From DATKKG01 sp035543015 (GTDB taxonomy: Archaea; Thermoproteota; Nitrososphaeria; Conexivisphaerales; DTJL01), in the NCBI GenBank assembly GCA_035543015.1, contig DATKKG010000040.1, positions 1 to 64,000 of the forward strand: a stretch of DNA of 64,000 nucleotides, given 5' to 3'. The translations under genes and the position numbers were made by a program. This document shows positions 57,801 through 64,000 of this stretch, one piece after another. Position 1 is the stretch's first letter. Each line of letters opens with the position of its first letter. Below the pieces are notes generated by a model. It saw only the letters and a list, made by a program, of their open reading frames with translations. It was not told the origin of the DNA and ran no database searches.

Positions 57801-58670
57801 TCAGGTCGCGCCCGCGTCGGCCGCAAAACGGAGGGGCCCCTGGACCGCAACCGCCCCCCCGCCCTTCCTCGCGCCCACAAGTCGAAGCGTGTAGCCGGTG
57901 CCGGGACCGTCGCAAAGGACGAAGTCGTCCTTCAGGCTGCCACGCTCCAGCGAGCTCGAAGCGACCTCGGCGCCGAACTGCTGCAGGAAGCCCGTGAACT
58001 GGCCCAGCTTTGAGCCCGCCCCCATGATGAAGACGGTTCCGAAGTCCCGCAGGACGGGCATCCAGAGGCAGGTCTTCTTCTGACCCGGAGGGACCTCGCC
58101 CAAGAGCTGATCCGTCTCGAACTGGCCCAGCTCCCGACGCACATAGAGGGACACCTTCTCGAACTCACCTTCGGGGTTCGTGACCTCCGAGACCACGACG
58201 CCGCTGTTGCCAGTGTCCAAGGTGGCCTGGGCGCCGCCGCCGAGGTCGAGCAGGGGGAGTTCCACCTGGGGCCTGGGGGGCATCCATCCGGAGTGAAGGA
58301 GGAGGACCCAGAAGTCGGGCGCCCCTTCGGGGACGAAGTGCGCGGCGGGTGCCACTATGGTCCCGCTGCAGTCCTCCTTGACGAAGCCGAAGGCGGGGAA
58401 GATGTCTTCGAGGAGGAACTCGTAGAGCCGAGAGCCGTCGTCGACGTCGCTGGTGGTGAACTGAAGAGGCTCTGGTGATGCCATGGTCGGGTGGGGATGC
58501 CACCTCTTCTTCGCGCTCCGGGGCGGATGCCAGGCAAGATCTACCTGGGTCAGCCCCGACGAAGCCTCCCTGATCTCGAGGGGGCCCTCGCTTCTCACCA
58601 TGAAGGCGGCCTGGTTCGCGGCTATCTTGTAGACAGCGTCGAGGGATGGAATGAGGCTGTACGACGACAT
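57801..58670 (-). CDS. Uncharacterised 289-residue protein
   Basis: The protein has no signal peptide or membrane segment. It alternates short strands and loops (LYEFLLEDIFPAFGFVKEDCSGTIVAPAAHF, VSLYVRRELGQFETDQLL, FGTVFIMGAGSKLGQFTGFLQQFGAEV). I do not recognise it. ATG 58670 follows a gagataac box by about 30 nt. It lies next to a Cys-rich small protein and a MEDS-domain protein on the same strand. Confidence 0.6.
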   Translation of the reverse strand: MSSYSLIPSLDAVYKIAANQAAFMVRSEGPLEIREASSGLTQVDLAWHPPRSAKKRWHPHPTMASPEPLQFTTSDVDDGSRLYEFLLEDIFPAFGFVKEDCSGTIVAPAAHFVPEGAPDFWVLLLHSGWMPPRPQVELPLLDLGGGAQATLDTGNSGVVVSEVTNPEGEFEKVSLYVRRELGQFETDQLLGEVPPGQKKTCLWMPVLRDFGTVFIMGAGSKLGQFTGFLQQFGAEVASSSLERGSLKDDFVLCDGPGTGYTLRLVGARKGGGAVAVQGPLRFAADAGAT

Positions 58671-58765
58671 CTGGCTCGACAGCTGGCTAGGGGATTGTTA
58701 TCTCTTTCCCTCGCGTTCCGGACCGGACTCCGGGGCAGCGGCTACGGACGGTCCGGGGAGAGCGG

Positions 58766-59131
58766 TTACGCCGGCCCCGGCCTAATGAGGACGGGAACGT
58801 AGCCGGAAGTCTCGAGCAACTTCCGCACAGGCTCGCAGGGGCTTTCGAACACCTTCGGCGAGCCGTCCTCGACAGGACAGAAAAGGAAGCAGCGGTCCAG
58901 GCGCGGATCGACGGGACACCTGAGATGTTCAAGGCCAAGGAGCACGTTCTCCTCTCTGAGTATCCTGCCGCATGCCAGGCACGTCGTGCGAAGAACGAGG
59001 AGGTTGCCGCTGTAGGACTTCTCCACCTTCGACTTCGCGTGAACGCAAGCCGCGTCCCTAAGGGCGTAGTCAGACGGCTCACCCCCCGGTTCCGCGTAGG
59101 GTGTCGGAGAGCCTAGAAGCACCTCTCCCAC
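58766..59131 (-). CDS. Cys-rich 121-residue protein, possible metal-binding
   Basis: The product has seven Cys spread in the middle and end: CVHAKS, TTCLACGRI, LRCPVDPRLDRCFLFCPVEDG and SPCEPVRK. The pattern suggests zinc binding. GTG 59131 is 27 nt after a acttaata box (reverse). Family unknown. It is next to a MEDS-domain gene. Confidence 0.55.
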   Translation of the reverse strand: MGEVLLGSPTPYAEPGGEPSDYALRDAACVHAKSKVEKSYSGNLLVLRTTCLACGRILREENVLLGLEHLRCPVDPRLDRCFLFCPVEDGSPKVFESPCEPVRKLLETSGYVPVLIRPGPA

Positions 59132-59164
59132 CGTATGGAAGATAGGAGGCTCCTGCTATTAAGT

Positions 59165-60043
59165 CTAGGCTCCGGCCTCAGGGATGACGAGGAGAGAGTG
59201 ATGGCTCGCCAGTTCCTGCCTGACGTCGTCCTTCCCAGTGAACTGCTTGATGTCGTAGGTGCAGAGGAACACAGCGTTGAAGGGCAGCCTGACCCCGAGT
59301 GCCTTCTCCAGCCGCATGACTCCTTCCTGCTCCCCGTACTTCATCAGGTCGCTGGCGTCCATGACGAGCCTGATCCCCCGGAAGCCTTTCTTCTGGGATT
59401 CCTCGGCGAGCCCCTGAAGCGTCTCCACCGCCGCGATCTCGCTGAATTCGTACCCTTGGAAGAAGACCTCTCTGACGCTCAGCTGGAAGCTGGATGACCT
59501 GTGGGCCTGGTCGGCCAGCTCCCGGATGTCGAGGGTCCCCGTGGTGCTGGCGCCATATGGGTTGCCCGTTATCAGAACGAACATCTCGCCCTTTTCGCCC
59601 GCCGCCCTGCAGAACCACCGCACCACCTGTTCCTTCATGTTCAGGTTGTCGCAGAGGGCCAGCACGTGGTCGCCGGAGGCGACCCTGTCCATGAGGGCGC
59701 GCTGCACCACCAGCGAAGGGTCCACCACCTCCATCCTGGACGGAAGGTCCTGGATCGTCTCGGCTCCCTGAAGGGCCTCGGGGAAGGCCGCCTTCAGATG
59801 GGCAAGCACCAGCGGGAACAGGACCACGGATGGATGTCTTCCCAGGAGCAGACCCACGGACTCCATGAACTTGTCCTGCTCGTAGACTATGTCCTCGGGC
59901 TCGAGCCCGTAGATCTCTATGAGCTGCCTTCTCAGCTCCCTCCAGGGCTCATCTCCGATGGCCTCGCTTAGGGAGGCGCCGACCGTCGCGCTGACCTGGT
60001 CCCTTATCCCGGATTTCGGGAAACGGAGGACGGCGGAGGACAT
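59165..60043 (-). CDS. MEDS-domain (sensory) protein
   Basis: The 292-residue protein has a C-terminal domain like MEDS, the sensory domain found with DcmR-type regulators in methanogens and methylotrophs: GDHVLALCDNLNMKEQVVRWFCRAAGEKGEMFVLITGNP at about 144-182, then MDASDLMKYGEQEGVMRLEKAL. The N-terminal 130 residues are helical (EPWRELRRQLIEIYGLEPEDIVYEQDKF) and may bind partners. ATG 60043 lies 25-30 nt after an aacataactat box (60068-60078, reverse); in-frame ATG 60070 overlaps it. It likely senses a small molecule. Confidence 0.7.
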   Translation of the reverse strand: MSSAVLRFPKSGIRDQVSATVGASLSEAIGDEPWRELRRQLIEIYGLEPEDIVYEQDKFMESVGLLLGRHPSVVLFPLVLAHLKAAFPEALQGAETIQDLPSRMEVVDPSLVVQRALMDRVASGDHVLALCDNLNMKEQVVRWFCRAAGEKGEMFVLITGNPYGASTTGTLDIRELADQAHRSSSFQLSVREVFFQGYEFSEIAAVETLQGLAEESQKKGFRGIRLVMDASDLMKYGEQEGVMRLEKALGVRLPFNAVFLCTYDIKQFTGKDDVRQELASHHSLLVIPEAGA

Positions 60044-60209
60044 CGGCGGTCTTGGGCATGCCCTTCTCATAGTTATGTTTTGGGTTCCCCGCAGGCGCGA
60101 GGCGTCGGCCGCCTCCTTCCCCCGGCGGCGCCAACGGACTCCGATGGGCACAGGAAGCTCCCCTGGGACTTGGGAACGCCGCGGCGTCTTCGCGGGTTCG
60201 CCCTGCAAG

Positions 60210-60218
60210 GCTTAAATC
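60210..60218 (+). promoter_or_regulatory. TATA-like box of the zinc-ribbon/Ig-like gene
   Basis: gcttaaatc lies 23 nt before ATG 60242. Confidence 0.5.
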
Positions 60219-60241
60219 GACGGATTCGGCTCGTTTCGCCC

Positions 60242-60643
60242 ATGAAGTGCCAGGCGTGCGGCGCCGAGGCGCCCGAAGGCGCGAGAACCTGCCCCAGGTG
60301 CGGAGCGGCGGTGAGCGCGGCCGCGCCGAAACCCGAGCCCGTCGAGAGACTCAAGGTGGAGCAGATCGCCATCAGCGAAAGGGGCTTCACCTTCCGGGTC
60401 AACAACAACGGGACGGCCCCGTTCACCATAGAGAAGATAGTCTTCCACGACAGCCCCGAACAAGTCAGGGGCATCCTGCGGGGTGACGGCATCCTCAGAG
60501 ACGGAAAGGTGACGATGTTCCCCGGGGACGTCGCCGACGTGAACTTCCAGACTTCGTTCAACGGCATCAGCGGGATCGTCTACACCGTCGCAGTGCATAC
60601 GAAGTCGGGGAGGAAGTACGAAGTCGGCGTCGGGTTCCCATAG
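60242..60643 (+). CDS. Zinc-ribbon protein with a C-terminal Ig-like domain
   Basis: The 133-residue protein has MKCQACGAEAPEGARTCPRCGAA, a CxxC...CxxC zinc ribbon, a Pro/Ala linker (AAAPKPEP) and a beta-sandwich (ERGFTFRVNNNGTAPFTIEKIVF). This is the common archaeal zinc-ribbon/DUF4352- or Ig-like layout. No membrane segment. ATG 60242 is preferred over the upstream frame. Confidence 0.7.
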   Translation: MKCQACGAEAPEGARTCPRCGAAVSAAAPKPEPVERLKVEQIAISERGFTFRVNNNGTAPFTIEKIVFHDSPEQVRGILRGDGILRDGKVTMFPGDVADVNFQTSFNGISGIVYTVAVHTKSGRKYEVGVGFP

Positions 60644-60673
60644 CCCCTAACGGGACGCGCCGAAAGGAAGGCC

Positions 60674-61639
60674 CTAGGCTTCGGAACCGAGGCTCCCCTG
60701 CTTCCCTCTCCTCCGTTGGATGTAGACCGAGGCCACCACGGAGGCAGCGATGACGGCCAGGACCACGGCTATCGAAAGGAGGGTAGGGACCACAAAGCCG
60801 AACTGGCCCGCGATCATCTTCGCCCCGAAGAAGACCAGCACCACCGAAAGGCCCCTGTTCAGGTACTCCAGCCTGTACAGGACCATGTCGAGCACCACGT
60901 ACAGGCTCCTGAGGCCCAGGATGGCCGAGATGTTCGACGTGTAGGCCACGAAGAAGTTGAGGGTTATCGCGATGACGGCCGGAAGGGAGTCGAGGGCGAA
61001 GACCAGGTCCGTGGTCTCAATAGCGATGAGGGCGAGGAGGAGGGGCGTAAAACAGCGCCTTCCGTCGCGCTTGGTCGTAAAGTGGGAGTCGTCGAACGAA
61101 TCGGAGATCGGCATCACCTTCTTCGCGCTCCTGACGATGAAGTTCCTGCTGGGGTCGACGTTCCCGGGGCCGGCTCTCGCGAGGCGGTACCCCGAGTAGA
61201 TGAGGACCGCGCCGAAAACGACGATCATCCAGTCGAACCTGGCGATGAGCTCGAGGCCCGCGGCTATGAAGAGGCCCCGCAGCACGACCGCCGTCACTAT
61301 GCCCACGTACAACGTCTTCGTCTGGTAGGCAAGGGGGACGTTGAAGTAGGCGAATATCACGGCGAACACGAAGAGGTTGTCGAAGCTCAGGGAGTACTCC
61401 ACAAGGTAGGCCGTGAAGTAGTGAAGCATCGACTCCCCTCCTAGGTACAGGCCGACCAGCACACCGGTGACGACCCCTATGGAGATCCAGAGGATCACCC
61501 ACGAAATGGCGTTGCGAAACGTCGGGGGCTTTGCGTCCCTGTGCAGGAAGAGGTCGATGGAGATGAAGAAGACTATCGCGACGTGGTACAGCGCCCAGAT
61601 CCACAGGGGTATCGAAGGGAACTCCACGGGAGCTGTCAA
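60674..61639 (-). CDS. TerC family membrane protein
   Basis: The 321-residue protein has about nine membrane segments with acidic residues inside helices: SLSFDNLFVFAVIFAYF, and DLVFALDSLPAVIAIT, both TerC signatures. TerC members export manganese or metal ions and relate to tellurite resistance. TTG 61639 is about 28 nt after a attataag box (61666-61674, reverse). It likely contributes to metal homeostasis. Confidence 0.85.
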   Translation of the reverse strand: MTAPVEFPSIPLWIWALYHVAIVFFISIDLFLHRDAKPPTFRNAISWVILWISIGVVTGVLVGLYLGGESMLHYFTAYLVEYSLSFDNLFVFAVIFAYFNVPLAYQTKTLYVGIVTAVVLRGLFIAAGLELIARFDWMIVVFGAVLIYSGYRLARAGPGNVDPSRNFIVRSAKKVMPISDSFDDSHFTTKRDGRRCFTPLLLALIAIETTDLVFALDSLPAVIAITLNFFVAYTSNISAILGLRSLYVVLDMVLYRLEYLNRGLSVVLVFFGAKMIAGQFGFVVPTLLSIAVVLAVIAASVVASVYIQRRRGKQGSLGSEA

Positions 61640-61674
61640 GAACTAGAGGACTTCGGGAGGACGTGCTTATAATT

Positions 61675-61986
61675 CTAGGCTATGTGCGCTTTGATCTCTT
61701 CACGAATCTGGTCGTCGGTCTTGCCTTCGGTCGAAATCCCCAGCTCCTTCGCAGCCTTCAGAAGTCTGTCGTGGTCAGACGGCTGGGCGGTTGACTGGCC
61801 CGCGGCCTCCTTCATCTTCTGGACCTCCAGGTCCGACTCCACCTTGCCCTTCTGGAACTCGCCCTGGGCCCTTCCCAGGGACCTGGCCAAGTCGGGTATC
61901 TTGCCGGCGCCGAAGATGAGGACGACTATTATGACGATGACGATGAGCCACTCTGAGCCCTGCAGTAGGAGAGGTGTGAACAGCAT
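61675..61986 (-). CDS. tatA: Twin-arginine translocase subunit TatA
   Basis: The 103-residue protein has a single N-terminal membrane helix, SEWLIVIVIIVVLIFGAGKIPDLARSLGRAQGEFQKG: the FG hinge and the amphipathic helix are the TatA signature. The tail is charged, with a LEVQKMKEAAG coil. It would form the translocation pore for TAT substrates, such as the FeS subunit at 50915. ATG 61986 follows a cctataag box by about 30 nt. TatC is not in the window. Confidence 0.88.
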   Translation of the reverse strand: MLFTPLLLQGSEWLIVIVIIVVLIFGAGKIPDLARSLGRAQGEFQKGKVESDLEVQKMKEAAGQSTAQPSDHDRLLKAAKELGISTEGKTDDQIREEIKAHIA

Positions 61987-62119
61987 GCTTTTCTCGAAAG
62001 GAGAGGACGGGAGTCGCTTATAGGGGTTTCTGGGACGGGACGCCTCGTGATTCGTCATGTGTGGCGCCGCAAGCCAAAAAAGGGCGGTCACGGCTGGCCT
62101 TGGTTGGTGCACCTGGAGC

Positions 62120-62695
62120 ATGTCCGTCCACAGGCTGGATGAGCCGTTCCCAGCGGCACGTTCGTATCTGCTGAACAACCCGCTAAGGAGGAGGAGCGAG
62201 CCTCCCTCGAGGCTGCTCGACATGCTTGGGGTCAAGGGGACGGACACCTTGGTGGACTTCGGATGCGGGCCTGGCTACTACACCATGGAGGCGGCGCGAA
62301 GGGCACGTCTGGTCATAGCCGTCGACATCTCGGAGGAGATGCTCGACAAGGTTAAGGAGGCGGCGTCGAAGGCTGGCGTCTCGAACGTCCGCTGCGTGCG
62401 GAGCGACGGCAGGGAGCTGAAGCTGGAAGGAGGCACCGCGGACCTGGTGCTGCTTGTGAGGGTGTATCATGAGATAGCGGAACACGACGCGGCCCTCAAG
62501 GAGTTCGGCAGGGTGCTGAAGGTCGGTGGGAGGCTCGCCATGGTCGAAAGGGTGAAGAAGGGCCTGATGCCCGGCCCTCCGGTGCAGGACCCCGAGGCGC
62601 TGAGGTCGGAGGTCGAGTCTTCGGGGCCTTTCAGGCTCGCGCTGAAGCTCCCTCTGGGAAGCTACGCGGTGCTGGTCTTCGAAAGGAACGCCTGA
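62120..62695 (+). CDS. SAM-dependent methyltransferase (class I)
   Basis: The 191-residue protein has a Rossmann fold with TLVDFGCGPGYYTMEAARRA (motif I, SAM site), LVIAVDISEEML (motif II region) and ADLVLLVRVYHEIAEH (motif IV). It resembles the arsenite/ubiE-like group. ATG 62120 is preferred; an in-frame ATG at 62057 adds 21 residues without the fold. The substrate is unknown. Confidence 0.8.
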   Translation: MSVHRLDEPFPAARSYLLNNPLRRRSEPPSRLLDMLGVKGTDTLVDFGCGPGYYTMEAARRARLVIAVDISEEMLDKVKEAASKAGVSNVRCVRSDGRELKLEGGTADLVLLVRVYHEIAEHDAALKEFGRVLKVGGRLAMVERVKKGLMPGPPVQDPEALRSEVESSGPFRLALKLPLGSYAVLVFERNA

Positions 62696-62875
62696 AGCGG
62701 CCTCGGGCCACGCTAGTCTAGATAGCTAGAAATAGGCAGCTCGCCCCATGCCGAGCCTGTTCCCATTTGGCTTCGGATGGGCTCGCCTCCTTGACCGGGC
62801 GCAGAGATGAAGTCGGGCTCCATCTTCGCATTCTCCCCTAGGTTTTTGAATCGGGAGTACCGCCTCGTGGGCGTA

Positions 62876-63370
62876 ATGATTTCGCAGAAGATGCTGGACG
62901 CCCTGAACGGCCAGGTGGCCGCGGAGCTCTTCTCATCGAACCTTTACCTTTCGATGGCTGCGTTCTTCGATGCCGCCGACCTGAGAGGCTTCTCTCACTG
63001 GATGCAGATCCAGGCGCACGAAGAGCTCGCCCATGCGCTCAAGATCTTCGAGCACGTCCTTGACAGGTCCGGAAGGGCGAAGGTGGGTGCCATAGCCGAG
63101 CCTCCTTTCAGCTGGGAGTCGCCCCTGACCGCCATGGAGGCTGCGTACCTCCATGAGGTCAAGGTGACGGGGCTCATCAACGACCTGGTGGCGCTTGCGG
63201 TTGCCGAGAAGGACAACGCCACGTTCAACATGCTGCAGTGGTTCGTCGCCGAGCAGGTCGAGGAGGAGAAGCAGGCCGATGAGATCGTCAAGAAGCTGAA
63301 GCTGGTAGGAGACAAAGACGTCGGTCTCATAGTCATAGACGAGGAGCTGGCCCGAAGAGGCTCGAAGTAG
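62876..63370 (+). CDS. Ferritin (FtnA type)
   Basis: The 164-residue protein is a four-helix ferritin with all iron ligands of bacterial FtnA: Glu17, Glu50, His53, Glu94, Gln127 and Glu130. It oxidises Fe2+ and stores iron as a 24-mer. ATG 62876 lies about 30 nt after a ggtttttg stretch; an in-frame ATG at 62807 adds 23 residues. A further gene for a metal carrier follows on the same strand. Confidence 0.92.
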   Translation: MISQKMLDALNGQVAAELFSSNLYLSMAAFFDAADLRGFSHWMQIQAHEELAHALKIFEHVLDRSGRAKVGAIAEPPFSWESPLTAMEAAYLHEVKVTGLINDLVALAVAEKDNATFNMLQWFVAEQVEEEKQADEIVKKLKLVGDKDVGLIVIDEELARRGSK

Positions 63371-63449
63371 GGTAGCTCAGGGCTCTTTCGACCCTCCGCC
63401 GAGAAGGGCTTAATACCCAAGGGAGGGTACACAGCGGGAAGAAGGCGGA

Positions 63450-64000
63450 TTGACGCAGAGCACCACCAGGCCTGTCATAGCCGCGCTGATAGCCAACCTC
63501 CTGGTCGCCCTGGTCAAGATAGCGGTTGCGATATTCAGCGGGAGCAGCGCCGCCATCGCCGAGGCAGTCCACTCTATTTCGGACACGGTGAACCAGGTGC
63601 TCCTGCTGACCGGCATCAACCTCAGCCGCCGGCCAGCCAGCGCGAAGCATCCGTTCGGCCGCGGAAAGGAGCAGTTCTTCTGGTCCTTCCTTGTGTCGCT
63701 AGTCGTCTTCTGGATCTCCGCGGTCTTCTCCATCGCCCAGGGCATCTCACGGCTGGGCAAGCCCCCCCAGGTGAGCAACATAGAGCTGACTATCCTGTCC
63801 CTGGCGGTGATCTCCGTCGTGGAGGCCTCCGCCCTCTACGTCACCCGGCGGCACATCAACCAAAGGGTGGCGGCCCTGAAGCTGAGGGACCTGAGGCACT
63901 TCTTCCAGGTCTCAAAGGACCCGGTGATACTGGCGACCTTCCTGGAGGACACGGTGGCCGTGCTGGGGGTCGTCGTGGCCCTGCTAGGGGTTTCCCTCAC
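63450..64000 (+). CDS. Cation diffusion facilitator (SLC30A9-like), cut by the window edge
   Basis: TTG 63450 opens a frame running off the window (183 codons seen). AEAVHSISDTVNQVLLLTGI (about residues 39-58) has the HSxxD motif of CDF carriers, PFGRGKEQFFWSF follows TM2, and FLEDTVAVLGVVVALLG has ED in place of the usual HxxxD, as in the SLC30A9/ZnT9 group. Such proteins move zinc or other divalent metals. A cttaatac box lies at 63409-63416. The end is outside the window. Confidence 0.8.
   Translation, partial: MTQSTTRPVIAALIANLLVALVKIAVAIFSGSSAAIAEAVHSISDTVNQVLLLTGINLSRRPASAKHPFGRGKEQFFWSFLVSLVVFWISAVFSIAQGISRLGKPPQVSNIELTILSLAVISVVEASALYVTRRHINQRVAALKLRDLRHFFQVSKDPVILATFLEDTVAVLGVVVALLGVSL

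Noticed and set aside
1..64000. RNA genes, CRISPR arrays and insertion sequences
   Set aside because: I looked for cloverleaf-like or rRNA-like segments, regularly spaced repeats and transposase genes or terminal inverted repeats and found none I could support. Small non-coding RNAs cannot be excluded by eye.

Overview
The window looks like chromosomal DNA of a GC-rich archaeon. An Alba chromatin protein (53834-54109), TATA-like boxes (cttaaa, tttata, tttaaat) about 24-35 nt before many start codons, a family-5 uracil-DNA glycosylase, an F420-type luciferase-like oxidoreductase, a VapBC pair and a TreT-like trehalose synthase all point that way. The Alba sequence is closest in style to Thermoproteota (crenarchaeal/thaumarchaeal/bathyarchaeal) proteins, but the lineage cannot be fixed from the window alone. 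Genes are tightly packed, often leaderless, and use TTG and GTG starts unusually often. I see no rRNA, tRNA, CRISPR array, insertion sequence or prophage. Layout: 0-6.3 kb holds a NifX-like protein, a large PreA/iron-sulfur/FAD fusion oxidoreductase, a GNAT acetyltransferase, a nucleotidyltransferase with a small partner, a succinate-semialdehyde-type aldehyde dehydrogenase and a VapBC toxin-antitoxin pair with a likely operator. 6.3-16.2 kb is rich in exporters: a membrane-anchored winged-helix protein with an ABC exporter, a uracil-DNA glycosylase, two MFS carriers in tandem, a second ABC exporter, a third MFS carrier and an EamA carrier. 16.3-24.5 kb has an M20 peptidase, small membrane proteins, a coiled-coil protein with repeated Val-Pro breaks, a P-type cation ATPase, and an operon joining a trehalose-synthase-like glycosyltransferase to an MscS channel. 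24.6-35.5 kb has a large anchored surface protein, an FmdE-like zinc protein, a VTT-like membrane protein, a stand-alone LON-domain protein, an ART-like protein with a doubtful 5' end, a short-chain dehydrogenase, a thioredoxin-like protein, an F420-type oxidoreductase, a third ABC exporter and an SRPBCC protein. 35.5-38 kb is an operon for a single-subunit 2-hydroxyacyl-CoA dehydratase/double-cubane-type protein, its ATP-driven activator and a zinc-ribbon protein. 38-48.4 kb carries UppP, coiled-coil and zinc-ribbon proteins, a glycolipid-binding-like protein, a GNAT protein, a fourth ABC exporter, small membrane proteins, a CPBP protease, a degenerate M29 aminopeptidase-like protein and a nucleoside hydrolase. 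48.7-64 kb carries a secreted protein, a TAT-exported NrfC/NrfD electron-transfer pair without a catalytic subunit, a further MFS carrier, a glyoxalase-fold protein, a truncated ABC-ATPase remnant, Alba, a YjbQ protein, a SpoIIM-like fusion, small membrane proteins, a MEDS-domain protein with two uncharacterised neighbours, TerC, TatA, a methyltransferase, a ferritin and the start of a cation diffusion facilitator. Working together: four ABC exporters, four MFS carriers and one EamA carrier suggest heavy export of toxic or secreted compounds. The trehalose synthase with MscS fits osmotic adaptation. Ferritin, the CDF protein, TerC and the P-type ATPase suggest metal and ion homeostasis. The PreA fusion and the double-cubane operon are the two most unusual redox systems and the best candidates for undescribed chemistry.
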